From positions 1-35,345 of the forward strand of contig NZ_PRLH01000101.1 of the NCBI RefSeq assembly GCF_003013815.1: 35,345 bases of DNA. Direction: 5' to 3'. The notes under the pieces were generated by a model that was not told the DNA's origin, made no database searches, and saw only the letters and a program-made list of their open reading frames with translations. Numbering within the stretch: the first letter of the stretch is position 1; each line of letters begins with the position of its first letter. Positions 7,458 through 16,287 of the stretch are shown here, piece by piece. Position numbers and translations under genes: made by a program. This DNA comes from Cyanothece sp. BG0011. GTDB lineage: Bacteria > Cyanobacteriota > Cyanobacteriia > Cyanobacteriales > Microcystaceae.

Positions 7458-9392
7458 ATGAACTTTCCCCGTCTACATCCCGATACCCTTGAAGAAGTTA
7501 AAGAAAAAATCGATATTTATGAGGTGGTTTCTGACTATGTTGTTCTCAAAAAAAGAGGACAAAACTATGTCGGTTTATGTCCTTTTCACCAAGAAAAAAC
7601 CCCTAGTTTTACTGTAAACCAAAGTAAACAACTTTATTATTGTTTTGGTTGTGGAGAAGGGGGAAACGGCATTAAATTTTTAATGGAAATTGGACAACAA
7701 TCTTTTACTCAAGTTATTTTAGAATTAGCAAAACGTTATCAAGTTCCTATCAAAACATTAGAACCTGAAAAACGCCAAGAAATACAAAAAGAACTCTCAT
7801 TACGAGATCAACTATATGAAATTGTAGCTTTAACGAGCAATTTTTATGAACACGCATTACAGGAACCTTTAGGAGAAAATGCCCTTAATTATTTAACCCA
7901 AAAAAGACAATTTAAACACCAAACTATCCAACAATTTAACTTAGGTTATGCGCCGGGGGGATGGGAAACCTTATATCGTTATTTAGTAGAACAAAAACGT
8001 TATCCTATTGCATTAGTCGAACAAGCAGGACTCATTAAACCCAGAAAAAAAGGCAATGGTTATTATGATACATTCCGCGATCGCTTGATGATTCCTATTA
8101 AAGATATTCAAGGCCGGGTTATTGCGTTTGGGGGCAGAAGTTTGACCGATGAAGAACCCAAATATCTTAATTCTCCTGACACTCCCTTATTTAATAAAGG
8201 TAAGACTTTGTTTGCATTAGATCAAGCTAAAAATAGTATTCGTTCTTTAGATAAAGTGATTGTAGTAGAAGGTTATTTTGATGTTATTGCCCTCCATGAA
8301 GCAGGGATTACTAATACAGTCGCTTCTCTGGGAACAGCATTTAGTGAAAGTCAACTGAAACAGTTATTAAGATATACAGATTCAAAACAAGTTATCTTCA
8401 ATTTTGATGCAGATAACGCAGGAATTAAAGCAACCCAGAGAGCAATCACTGAAATAGAATCACTCATTTATTCGGGACAAGTTGATCTTAAAATTCTCAA
8501 TATTCCCGATGGAAAAGATGCCGATGAGTTTATCAAGTCTCATGAAAACGGATTTGAAAAATATCAAGAATTAATTGAGAAAGCCCCCTTATGGTTAAAT
8601 TGGGAAATTCAACAATTATTAATCAATAAAAACCTCAAACAAGCGGATCATTTTGAACAAGTCGCCCAAGGAATGGTTAAACTGTTAAATAAATTATCAG
8701 ATAGTAATCAACGGAGTTATTATATTAGCTATTGTGCGGAACTTTTAGCCCAAGGTGACGCTAGAATTTTACCCCTTTATATCAAAAATTTACAAACTCA
8801 GTTAAACAAACCTCTGACAAAATTGGCTCAGAAAAAACCAGCAAAAACTTTTATTAAACCTGAAACCAGTACAGAAAATAATTTATTGAAAGAAGCAGAA
8901 ACAATTTTATTGAAAATCTATATTCATTATCCTGAATGTCGTCAAGAAATATTTGATAAATTAGAAGAAAATAATCTTTGTTTTAGCTTATCAGACTATC
9001 GCATAATTTGGCACAATATACTAGAAATAGAACAAAATAACTTAGATACAAATAATGATAATAATGAGCAATTTATTTCTCAACTCGAAATGAAAATAAT
9101 AGAATCATCCCAAGTGATTAATAAAATAAATGACCTTTTGAATTTTCGAGAAATTGAACAATATGAAGATAGTAGTAGACTCAATTTAATCATTGATGCT
9201 GCTTTAATCTCATTAGAAAAAGTCAACTTAGAAAAATATTGTCGTTATTGTGAACAAAAATATAAACAAATTAATCCTCAAGAAGATCCCGTTAATTATC
9301 AATACTATTTAAATGAATATATTTCCAGTCGCCAAAAAATATTACAACTGCAACCACTAAGAAGCTTCTCTCAATTAGATATTCATGGTTAA
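7458..9392 (+). CDS. dnaG: DNA primase DnaG
   Basis: This 644-residue replicative primase makes RNA primers at the fork. Domains in order are: an N-terminal CHC2 zinc finger with C41, H44, C62 and C65 (CPFHQEKTPSF, YYCFGCGEGG); the catalytic core with FNLGYAPGGWETLYRYL and the TOPRIM centre VIVVEGYFDVIALHEAG (Glu near residue 270) plus FNFDADNAG (near 315); and a Lys/Gln-rich linker near residues 455-475. The C-terminal helicase-binding domain runs to the end. The start MNFPRLHPDTLEEVK is standard. It is monocistronic here, without the rpsU and rpoD neighbours seen in enteric bacteria. Confidence 0.97.
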   Translation: MNFPRLHPDTLEEVKEKIDIYEVVSDYVVLKKRGQNYVGLCPFHQEKTPSFTVNQSKQLYYCFGCGEGGNGIKFLMEIGQQSFTQVILELAKRYQVPIKTLEPEKRQEIQKELSLRDQLYEIVALTSNFYEHALQEPLGENALNYLTQKRQFKHQTIQQFNLGYAPGGWETLYRYLVEQKRYPIALVEQAGLIKPRKKGNGYYDTFRDRLMIPIKDIQGRVIAFGGRSLTDEEPKYLNSPDTPLFNKGKTLFALDQAKNSIRSLDKVIVVEGYFDVIALHEAGITNTVASLGTAFSESQLKQLLRYTDSKQVIFNFDADNAGIKATQRAITEIESLIYSGQVDLKILNIPDGKDADEFIKSHENGFEKYQELIEKAPLWLNWEIQQLLINKNLKQADHFEQVAQGMVKLLNKLSDSNQRSYYISYCAELLAQGDARILPLYIKNLQTQLNKPLTKLAQKKPAKTFIKPETSTENNLLKEAETILLKIYIHYPECRQEIFDKLEENNLCFSLSDYRIIWHNILEIEQNNLDTNNDNNEQFISQLEMKIIESSQVINKINDLLNFREIEQYEDSSRLNLIIDAALISLEKVNLEKYCRYCEQKYKQINPQEDPVNYQYYLNEYISSRQKILQLQPLRSFSQLDIHG

Positions 9393-9482
9393 GAAATCAC
9401 CCAAAAGCATGATTCTCTAGAAGGAAGTCATAGACCGAAATTTTATTTTATGGTGAGAATAATGTAAAGAATAAGACGAAAC

Positions 9483-9644
9483 ATGAAATTAATCGCCCTA
9501 AAGTTATTAACCCCGATTAAACAATGGTTTCATCATTATCTTGTTCAAGAAGTTCCGAGCAACTTATCATTTTGTGAATTTGATTGTCAAGAGACTTATT
9601 GCGATCGCCATGTTTGGCAAAATTGTGAAAAAATACAAAAATAA
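9483..9644 (+). CDS. small Cys-rich conserved cyanobacterial protein
   Basis: This 53-residue ORF starts MKLIALKLLTPIKQWF and continues with an acidic, Cys-containing second half: SFCEFDCQETYC and later VWQNCEKIQK. The four Cys residues (31, 35, 40, 48) and nearby Asp and His suggest metal or iron-sulfur binding, or disulfides. A comparable small protein with the pattern CEFDC, then C, then W..C is familiar from many cyanobacteria but has no assigned function. An imperfect hairpin follows directly after the stop codon. No strong ribosome binding site is seen, so the gene call rests on the Cys pattern and the fit between dnaG and the hairpin. Confidence 0.6.
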   Translation: MKLIALKLLTPIKQWFHHYLVQEVPSNLSFCEFDCQETYCDRHVWQNCEKIQK

Positions 9645-9674
9645 TCCCCAAGTATCTTGATTCTACCTGGGGAT
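9644..9674 (+). terminator. hairpin after the small Cys-rich gene
   Basis: ATCCCCAAGTA at 9644-9654 pairs with TACCTGGGGAT at 9664-9674 through a 9-nt loop, with one G-U pair on the RNA. It lacks a clear T-tract. It lies between convergent genes and could stop transcription from either side. Confidence 0.5.
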
Positions 9675-9714
9675 GTTCGTTAGATTAATAGATAAGATGA
9701 CATGAGAACTCTAA

Positions 9715-10152
9715 TTAATCAAGATATCCCATTAATAAAGCGGGATCATCGATATCATTAGGGGCAACAGGACGATTCCCCATGACGGTGTAAGTTTCAC
9801 TCACGTGTAAGTGACTCACCATAATGGGTCGATGTCCTGATATGGTTAAGGTGCTTGAGATTTCCATCCCACTGGCAACCACAGGACGAGATCCTCCCAC
9901 TGATTTATATGTACCAACGACCTTAAGATGACTTGCTTCTACGGGACGGTTTCCCGGAAGCAGTCCCGGTTCAGTAATTAACTGAATACCTTGTGCGCTT
10001 TTACTGGCCTGATCTTTGACAGATAAGGCACTGGTTTGCTTTTCTTCGGTGGCAGTAGAACGACTACTGCGGGTGGTTGTCTTGTTGGTGGTTGTGGTTT
10101 TTTGAGTTTCTGAGGTTTGAGTGCCGTTAGCTTCTGTTTTTTGGGCAGTCAT
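9715..10152 (-). CDS. GNRP-repeat protein of unknown function
   Basis: This 145-residue protein has a Thr/Ser/Lys-rich, probably disordered N-terminus (residues 1-50, including TTTTNKTTTRSSRSTA). Four consecutive repeats of 19-20 residues follow, each opening with G(N/S/H)RP(V/I): GNRPVEASHLKVVGTY, GSRPVVASGMEISSTL, GHRPIMVSHLHVSETY and a shortened GNRPVAPNDIDDPALL. The repeats alternate polar turns with beta-prone strands, suggesting a small repeat fold or solenoid. No signal peptide or membrane segment is seen. AGGAG lies about 10 nt before the ATG, supporting the start. I do not know a function for it. Confidence 0.75.
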   Translation of the reverse strand: MTAQKTEANGTQTSETQKTTTTNKTTTRSSRSTATEEKQTSALSVKDQASKSAQGIQLITEPGLLPGNRPVEASHLKVVGTYKSVGGSRPVVASGMEISSTLTISGHRPIMVSHLHVSETYTVMGNRPVAPNDIDDPALLMGYLD

Positions 10153-10566
10153 AATTATTTATCTCCTGGATATTATTATTATAAGCTTAGGGGATCAAGC
10201 ATACCGAAGACAATTCAAGGTTACCATTGAGAACAGGTTAGAAACTTGCCTCAAAAGAGTGATCTTCAATATATACCACGAATAGGCAAAAAACCCATCC
10301 GAGCTTAGTTTATAATAAACCCCTATACTCTTTTAGCCTAGTCATCTAGAAAAAACTTGACAATAGAAGCAGATGATAATTATTTTGTTAGTTAAAGATA
10401 GGTTTTATCGATACAAGAAATAAATGATTCTAATCATTGAGAATGGGTAACGTCCATGACGTTTTTAAATAGGCTTAACCGTCAATAATTAATAATAAAC
10501 CCTAAACTTAAAATAATAACTGATACTTGCTCACTAATAAGTATTTTAATTAAGACCCACCAACCT
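10153..10566 (+). other. intergenic region between divergent genes, no gene seen
   Basis: These 414 bp separate the divergent GNRP-repeat and K+ channel genes and should hold both promoters. A 13-nt palindrome with arm GTTTAT lies at 10308-10320, followed by CCCCTATAC. I see no RNA gene, coding frame or clear sigma-70 box pair. Confidence 0.4.
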
Positions 10567-11634
10567 ATGGCCGTTTATTCCTTTGAAGAAAAATATCGAC
10601 GTTTACGACAAGAATTACTCGGTGGGGCGATCGCATTGGGTGGGGTTTTTTGTTTAGGAACCCTTTGGTTTTATCTCATCGAAAAATGGACACTCACTGA
10701 AGCCGCCTATATGACCATGATCACCCTCTCCACTGTAGGGTTTTCAGAAGTCCGTCCCCTCGATGATAGCTCCCGACTGTTTACCATTGTGTTAATTTTG
10801 ATGGGAGTCATTACCATCGGTTATATTGTAAATCGTTTAACCGAAGCCTTGATTCAAGGTTACTTTCAAGAAGGCATTCGACAACGACAGGAGAGACGCT
10901 TGATAGACACCTTAGAACATCATTGTATTGTTTGCGGTTATGGTCGTACGGCCCGACAAGTCGCCCTAGAATTTCAGGCCGAAGACGTTCCTTTTGTGAT
11001 CATTGACTCGCGACCGGAACAAGTCGAAGAAGCGAAACAATTAGGGTATGTTGTTATCCAAGGGGATGCAACCCTAGATGAATGTTTGATCAACGCCAAA
11101 ATCGATAAAGCCGTGTGTTTAGTGTCTGCCTTAACCTCTGATGCTGAAAACCTCTACACGGTCCTGTCTGCTAAAACCCTAAACCCCAAAATTCGGGCGA
11201 TCGCCCGGGCCAGTACCGAAGAAGCGGTTTTAAAGCTACAACGGGCCGGGGCCGATGCGGTGGTGTCTCCCTATATTACAGGGGGTAAACGACTGGCTGC
11301 GGCTGCGTTGAGACCCCAAGTCATGGACTTTGTGGATGGGATCTTAACCGGCAGCGATCGCACCTTTTATATGGAGGAGTTTCTCCTGGACCCTAAGTTT
11401 TGTCCTTGTGTGGGGCAAACCCTCAGCGAAGCGAGACTCAGATTACAGTCTGGGGCCTTGGTGTTGGCTATTCGTCGCTCCGATGGCACCTTATTGGGGG
11501 GACCCACGGGAGAAACAGAACTCATGGCCGGGGACTTATTAATTTGTATGGGAACCCCTGAACAACTGCGACAACTCAATCAAATTTTAGGACCGATTAC
11601 CCCTTCTCCGGCACTGCGGCCACCAAGACATTAA
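10567..11634 (+). CDS. two-TM potassium channel with RCK (TrkA-N/TrkA-C) domains
   Basis: This 355-residue protein has an N-terminal pore module: TM1 (GGAIALGGVFCLGTLWFYLI, about residues 18-37), a pore loop with TLSTVGFSEVRPLD near residue 55, and TM2 (FTIVLILMGVITIGYIV, about residues 76-92). The cytoplasmic RCK_N Rossmann domain follows, with HCIVCGYGRTARQVA near residue 117 and FVIIDSRPEQVEEAKQLG. An RCK_C domain lies at about residues 250-345. The filter reads TVGFSE instead of TVGYGD, a variant seen in other bacterial channels of this type. It is likely a ligand-gated K+ channel of the plasma membrane. NAD(H) or Ca2+ could be ligands, but this is not shown by sequence. Confidence 0.92.
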   Translation: MAVYSFEEKYRRLRQELLGGAIALGGVFCLGTLWFYLIEKWTLTEAAYMTMITLSTVGFSEVRPLDDSSRLFTIVLILMGVITIGYIVNRLTEALIQGYFQEGIRQRQERRLIDTLEHHCIVCGYGRTARQVALEFQAEDVPFVIIDSRPEQVEEAKQLGYVVIQGDATLDECLINAKIDKAVCLVSALTSDAENLYTVLSAKTLNPKIRAIARASTEEAVLKLQRAGADAVVSPYITGGKRLAAAALRPQVMDFVDGILTGSDRTFYMEEFLLDPKFCPCVGQTLSEARLRLQSGALVLAIRRSDGTLLGGPTGETELMAGDLLICMGTPEQLRQLNQILGPITPSPALRPPRH

Positions 11635-11643
11635 AACATTCAT

Positions 11644-11686
11644 CAGTTATCAGTTACCAGTTACCAGTTATCCAGTTATCAGTTAC
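11644..11686 (+). repeat. heptamer tandem repeat CAGTTAY
   Basis: Six units of CAGTTAT or CAGTTAC in a row, with one extra C between units 4 and 5. It lies 9 nt after the K+ channel stop codon. Confidence 0.8.
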
Positions 11687-11735
11687 TTGTGCTGAGCTAT
11701 GTCGAAGTATCATTAAATTTATCGATCACTGTTAA

Positions 11736-11875
11736 CTGCTCACTGCTCACTGTTCACTGCTCACTGTTCACTGCTCACTGCTCACTGCTCACTGTTCACT
11801 GTTCACTGTTCACTGCTCACTGTTCACTGTTCACTGTTCACTGCTCACTGTTCACTGCTCACTGCTCACTGTTTA
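11736..11875 (+). repeat. 20-unit heptamer array CTGYTCA (STRR type)
   Basis: Twenty consecutive 7-bp units: nineteen are exactly CTGCTCA or CTGTTCA and the last is CTGTTTA. The C/T position alternates irregularly. It matches the short tandemly repeated repetitive (STRR) class described in cyanobacteria. The last two units run into the convergent histidine-kinase gene and supply its stop codon (TGA on the minus strand, from TCA at 11866-11868). An open frame across the array is an artefact of the period. Confidence 0.92.
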
Positions 11876-14376
11876 TGGTGATCAGCAGCAATGGAAATAA
11901 CTTGCCATAATTGAGAAATTTCTTGAGTCTGATCAGAAATCAAACAAGGAAAGACCGATAACCCTTCGATGGTATTAGCAGCTTGGGCGGTCTTCACATC
12001 TAAAATGACTAAAGGCAATGTTGAGAGTTCAGACGTTTGAGCCAGCGATCGCAAATAATCTTGAGGCTCCTCTAAAAACTGTCCGTCTAACACAATCACA
12101 TCAACGTCCCAAACACTGACTAATAAAGACCCTTGATCAAAATCATCCGCTTCTAAAATACGATGATTGGACTGAGATAATTGAGCAATTAACGTCCGTT
12201 CTATCCTCGACGTTAACGGTATATTCTCTTTGCTTTGTTCAGATACATTGGGAATTAAACTGAGAATGGTTAAAGAACGAGTTTCTGGGTTAACTTTGGC
12301 TTCTAGGGGTTTTAAACATTGTTCGAGGGTCCCTAAATCAGTGGGAACCTTGATAAACCCATCAGCGTGGCGGTGTTCTCCTAATAATTGATTCCCTTGG
12401 GTTTGTGTCACAAAAACCTGAATATTTCGGGTTTGCAGATCCGATTTCAGTAAGGTTAAAACGTCCCATCCTGATAATAGAGGGAGTAAGGGATTTAAGA
12501 AAATAGCGTAAGGTCTAAGTTGTCGGGCTTTTTCGACGGCTTCGGTGCCGGTTCGAGCAATGACCACACGATAGCCCAGTTGGGTTAACTTGTCCATCAG
12601 CGCGTCAATGGATTGGGGAATGGCATCAACGATGAGGATGACAGGATTAGAAGAGTGAGCAGGGAGCGATCGCTGTTCTTGGTCAGGAGACGGGGGTAAT
12701 AGTAAGGTAAATTGACTTCCTTGGCCTGCTTTGGACACAAAAGAAATGTCTCCCCCATGGGCTCTGGCTAATCGTTGAGTTAACACTAACCCTAACCCGG
12801 TTCCTTCAAATTGCCGGGTGAGGGGATTTTCTAATTGCTGAAACTTTTGAAAAATTAAATGTTGAGACTCTTCTGGAATACCAATGCCTGTATCCCAGAT
12901 AGTAAAGGCCAGCCAATCTTCCCAACGATTGACTTTTAACCCACATTTTCCTTCGGTTTGGGTAAATTTCATGGCATTGTCCAACAAATGCACTAACATT
13001 TGATGCAGTCGTAATTCATCGGCCAATAACTGTTGTAACCCAGGTTCAATCTCTAAACTAAAATCAAGGGGTTGGTCAGATTTACTTTGATATTTTTCTT
13101 TGATGGAATGATAAGCACGCTCACAAATTTCTCTAATATCCACAGGATTAAAGGATAATTTTAATTGTCCTGTTTCTAACCTTGTTAAGTCTAAGAGATC
13201 ATTCACCAAGGTCATCAGTTGACGGCCACTGCGATAAATTAATTGGGCATAATGAATTTGACGAGGGTTGAGATCACCGATCTTTTTTTCTTGGAGAAGG
13301 CTCGATAATCCAACCACTGCGGTTAGGGGTGATTTGAGTTCGTGGCTAATACAGGCTAAAAATTCATCTTTGAGTCGATTGAGTTGCACTAAATCGGCAT
13401 TTTTAGCGGCCAATTCTTGGCATAATTGCTGTTGTTGGGTGACATCTGTAGCGACAAAAATAGAAATGGGAATGGGCAGTTTATCGGTTGTTAAAGGGCA
13501 TTTAAGAAATTGCCACACTTTGTTTTGATCAGGTATAGGTGAAGGTCCCACGTCTAAGTTATGGTCAACGAGGGTCTCTGAGGGGTTATGACCCAGGGAC
13601 GATAGAGGAAAGTCCCAATTATCTCCTTGTGGGTTTAACCATTGATCGTAAGCTGTCTCGACTACTGAGGTTATCTTTTGCTTGATATCTGGATTAATGT
13701 TTACATTTCTGTTTTGGAGAGCTGGCCAGTCCATTGTTTCGTGGGGCAAAGGACAAGCGGTGGCGTTATCCGGTGGAATTAATTCGCCAATTTGTTCGCG
13801 CCAGGTTCGATTTTGTTGAATGATTTCTCCCTGGTGAGTTTGTAACATCACTGGTAAGGGGAGTTCTTCTAAGAGTTCTTTAATGAGGTTTTTGGCTGAG
13901 GCTAACTCTTGTTGAGGACTGGCGTTTTCTGCTAAAACGGCTTGCAGTAGTTGCCAACTATTGAGTAATCCTAAAAATTCTCCTCCCTGATTGACCAATC
14001 CGTAACTGGGTTGTTTGTCTAAGTAGGGGTTCGTGTTGAGGATATGAGCAAAATCAGAGACCCCAAGATGAGAGGGAATTAGGGTTAACGGACTGATACA
14101 ACTTTCCCAATCCCAGGGTACACCCGGCTCAAGAGAAGGCCTCCACCTTGACCTGTTTTTACCCTTACTTTGCACTGAAGCCGCCACCGGCTTATTCAAC
14201 AGGGCTAAGAGAATATCACGGCTAAAAAGTATGCCCAACGGAATTCCCTGTGCATTAACGACAACTACCCTATCATGACTCTGTTGGTTGGATTGAAACA
14301 GGTTTTGTAGTTGTTCGTAGGTAATGGGAGGGGTACAGACAGGGACTGAATAAAGAAATTGTTTGAGGGTAAGCAT
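11866..14376 (-). CDS. hybrid sensor histidine kinase (CBS-PAS-HisKA-HATPase-receiver)
   Basis: This 836-residue protein has two CBS-like segments at about residues 8-145 (VVVVNAQGIPLGILFSRDIL; YGLVNQGGEFLGLLNSW) and a PAS-like region with LPVMLQTHQGEIIQQN. The HisKA box FLACISHELKSPLTAVVG has His near residue 345. The ATPase lobe shows QMLVHLLDNAMKFTQ, WDTGIGIPEE and FEGTGLGLVL. The following receiver has Asn (FLNPLLPLLSGWDVL, near residue 629) where the phospho-Asp is expected, so it is probably inactive. A second receiver-like segment (VDVIVLDGQF) keeps an Asp. I use ATG 14376; a frame extension to GTG 14388 has no ribosome binding site. No membrane segment is seen. Confidence 0.88.
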   Translation of the reverse strand: MLTLKQFLYSVPVCTPPITYEQLQNLFQSNQQSHDRVVVVNAQGIPLGILFSRDILLALLNKPVAASVQSKGKNRSRWRPSLEPGVPWDWESCISPLTLIPSHLGVSDFAHILNTNPYLDKQPSYGLVNQGGEFLGLLNSWQLLQAVLAENASPQQELASAKNLIKELLEELPLPVMLQTHQGEIIQQNRTWREQIGELIPPDNATACPLPHETMDWPALQNRNVNINPDIKQKITSVVETAYDQWLNPQGDNWDFPLSSLGHNPSETLVDHNLDVGPSPIPDQNKVWQFLKCPLTTDKLPIPISIFVATDVTQQQQLCQELAAKNADLVQLNRLKDEFLACISHELKSPLTAVVGLSSLLQEKKIGDLNPRQIHYAQLIYRSGRQLMTLVNDLLDLTRLETGQLKLSFNPVDIREICERAYHSIKEKYQSKSDQPLDFSLEIEPGLQQLLADELRLHQMLVHLLDNAMKFTQTEGKCGLKVNRWEDWLAFTIWDTGIGIPEESQHLIFQKFQQLENPLTRQFEGTGLGLVLTQRLARAHGGDISFVSKAGQGSQFTLLLPPSPDQEQRSLPAHSSNPVILIVDAIPQSIDALMDKLTQLGYRVVIARTGTEAVEKARQLRPYAIFLNPLLPLLSGWDVLTLLKSDLQTRNIQVFVTQTQGNQLLGEHRHADGFIKVPTDLGTLEQCLKPLEAKVNPETRSLTILSLIPNVSEQSKENIPLTSRIERTLIAQLSQSNHRILEADDFDQGSLLVSVWDVDVIVLDGQFLEEPQDYLRSLAQTSELSTLPLVILDVKTAQAANTIEGLSVFPCLISDQTQEISQLWQVISIAADHHKQ

Positions 14377-14673
14377 TGAAGCTATCACGGAGGTGGTTTA
14401 GCAAAGAATATCGATGTATGGCTAAATTGAGTTTTAAATGTCGTTTTTTGAAAGAGGGGTGGCATAAACTGCTCAACATTCAAGCTTAATCCTGATGGTT
14501 GATTTCCCTTATAGTTGGGTAATAAGAAATATGCCTTTCCTTATTTTAATCAATATGTTCTTAGTTTTACGCCAGAGGGCTTGATCCCTTACAATTAATT
14601 ACAATTCTACGATGGGTTGATCTATTTTTATCTTCTTAATTATTAATTATTTGTTAACTGATCCCCGATCATG

Positions 14674-14735
14674 ATTAGACCGCAATTCCTCTACAACCTA
14701 ACGGGGTTAAAGTTGCAGTCTCCTTGCGGTCTAAT
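14674..14735 (-). terminator. 12-bp perfect inverted repeat downstream of rpsA
   Basis: ATTAGACCGCAA at 14674-14685 and TTGCGGTCTAAT at 14724-14735 are exact complements separated by 38 nt. The stem begins 12 nt after the rpsA stop codon. It lacks a T-tract, so it may protect or process the 3' end rather than be a classic terminator. The rest of 14377-14673 shows nothing clear beyond probable upstream signals of the kinase gene. Confidence 0.55.
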
Positions 14736-14746
14736 GAGCCGATTAC

Positions 14747-15760
14747 TTATTCTTCGTTTGCCGTCGCACTGGTTGCTAGTTCCTCTTGTTGAGGTTCCTC
14801 GCTCTCAGAGGCGGTCGGAACTTCCTCTACATTTTCTTCTGTGGGCATTTCTCTGCCTTCGGCTTCAGCTAGAAGTTTCTGACGATATTTTTCCGCCATT
14901 TCTTCTGCTTTTTCAAAGACTAAATCCCGATTTTTCAACATATCACCGGCTTCCGGTTCTAGTTGTTTGGTGGATAAAGAAATACGTCCTCTTTCGGCAT
15001 CGAGATCAATGATCATCACTTTCAGTTCGTCATTGACACCAAAGACACTGTGAGGGGTATCAATATGATCGTGGGATATCTCAGAAATGTGGAGCAGTCC
15101 ACTGACACCGCCAATATCGATAAATGCCCCGTAAGGCTTGATACCACGGACTGAACCAATGACCACTTGACCCACTTCTAAGCCGTTCATCTTCCGTTCT
15201 ACCAGCGCACGGCGATGGCTGAGCACCAGACGGTTACGCTCTTCATCCACTTCTAGAAATTTTAAGGGCAAGACTTCCCCGACTAAATCTTCTTTAGCTT
15301 CACGGGTACTAATATGAGATCCAGGAATAAAGCCCCGTAACCCTTCAATTCTCACCAAGGCACCGCCCCGGTTGGTGGCAAAGACATCAGACCGCACGGT
15401 GGCATCTTCTGCCTGGAGTTGGCGCACCCGCTCCCAAGCTCGCATATACTCAATACGACGAATGGATAGGGTTAACTGCCCATCTTCGTTTTCATCGGTA
15501 AGGATGAAAAATTCTCTTGTTTCGTTGGACTGGAGAACCTCTTCCGGGTCGTCCACTCGGTTAATTGACATTTCTTGGATGGGAATATAAGCAGCGGTTT
15601 TTGCGCCAATGTCAATTAATGCTCCTCTCGGTTCCATACTGAAAACCGTCCCAGGAACAATATCTCCAGGACTAAAATGATAATCGTATTTGTCGAGCAG
15701 GGCTGCGAAATCTTCGTGCGTGAAACCTATGTCTTTTGTTGTTGTTTTCTGAGTTACCAT
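14747..15760 (-). CDS. rpsA: 30S ribosomal protein S1
   Basis: This 337-residue protein binds mRNA and helps it onto the 30S subunit. Three S1 (OB-fold) domains are visible: PGDIVPGTVFSMEPRGALID, then ATVRSDVFATNRGGALVRIE, then GQVVIGSVRGIKPYGAFIDI with VSGLLHISEISHDHI. An acidic tail rich in Glu (EENVEEVPTASESEEPQQEE) ends the protein. Cyanobacterial S1 proteins are short, about 300-340 residues, unlike the six-domain enteric form. I chose ATG 15758-15760 (MVTQKTTTKDIGFTHEDF) because it matches the family start. The frame is open further to ATG 15847, which would add 29 residues (366 in all) and cannot be excluded. Confidence 0.95.
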   Translation of the reverse strand: MVTQKTTTKDIGFTHEDFAALLDKYDYHFSPGDIVPGTVFSMEPRGALIDIGAKTAAYIPIQEMSINRVDDPEEVLQSNETREFFILTDENEDGQLTLSIRRIEYMRAWERVRQLQAEDATVRSDVFATNRGGALVRIEGLRGFIPGSHISTREAKEDLVGEVLPLKFLEVDEERNRLVLSHRRALVERKMNGLEVGQVVIGSVRGIKPYGAFIDIGGVSGLLHISEISHDHIDTPHSVFGVNDELKVMIIDLDAERGRISLSTKQLEPEAGDMLKNRDLVFEKAEEMAEKYRQKLLAEAEGREMPTEENVEEVPTASESEEPQQEELATSATANEE

Positions 15761-16038
15761 GTACTTTTGTTTTCCTATATCTGAATCTCCAATCGTTGGC
15801 GGTGCCTCCTGTTGATGTACAGTTTCCAATTTTAGGGGGTCAGACATAAGAGCCTTTCCCTAAGCGAATGAACTGCCATGAAGAATATCCTTCTCACCAC
15901 AGGCGACAAGGACGGTCTTAGAAGATTGAGTGTAATTTGTTCAATCAGTGTCAGGATACAGATTCTTTATCATATCACTATTAAATTATAGTCGACGATT
16001 GCTAATTGTGAGAGATTGTTTAGATTAATTTTGTGGAT

Positions 16039-16116
16039 AGGGAACGGGGAACAGGGAATAGGGAATAGGGAATAGGCAAGGGTTCTCCCCCTCACAAAAG
16101 GGGGAGTTAGAGGGGG
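16039..16116 (+). repeat. heptamer array AGGGAAY plus C/G-rich hairpin
   Basis: Five heptamer units (AGGGAAC, GGGGAAC, then AGGGAAT three times) and a variant lie at 16039-16080. A hairpin follows with CTCCCCCT near 16085, a short loop, AGGGGGAG, and another AGGGGG near 16110. The intergenic region 15848-16287 has no gene that I can support. Confidence 0.75.
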
Positions 16117-16131
16117 TGGCAATAGTCGAAG

Positions 16132-16182
16132 GTAGGGTGAGTTAGATGGCGACAATGTTATAACAATCCATCGTAATCCACC
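16132..16182 (+). repeat. GTAGGGTGGG-type hairpin element, copy 3
   Basis: GTAGGGTGAGTTAGATGG at 16132-16149 pairs with CCATCGTAATCCACC at 16168-16182. The design and sequence match the element at 5516, including the extra G in the right arm. Changes are largely compensatory (GACGG/CCGTC versus GATGG/CCATC), as expected for a conserved hairpin. Confidence 0.7.
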
Positions 16183-16287
16183 AGGTTAATGGATCAGCTA
16201 AAATCATCTACAATATCCAATAATAGGCTTCATTAATTAACAATTAACCATTAATTAATTCAAAGTTTTGCATATTTTTTATTTTCT

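Noticed and set aside
11736-11875. Possible CRISPR array
   Set aside because: The units are 7 bp and contiguous, with no spacers; it is a simple tandem repeat.
11689-11910. 73-residue open frame reading LLTVHCSLFTAHCS repeatedly
   Set aside because: It is the translation of the 7-bp CTGYTCA array; a period of seven keeps all frames open. No start signal and no complexity.
14671-15012. 113-residue plus-strand frame
   Set aside because: It is antisense to the end of rpsA and its downstream hairpin; the residues have no domain-like pattern.
15970-16155. 61-residue minus-strand frame rich in Pro and Ser
   Set aside because: It translates the AGGGAAY heptamers and the C/G-rich hairpin; no ribosome binding site.
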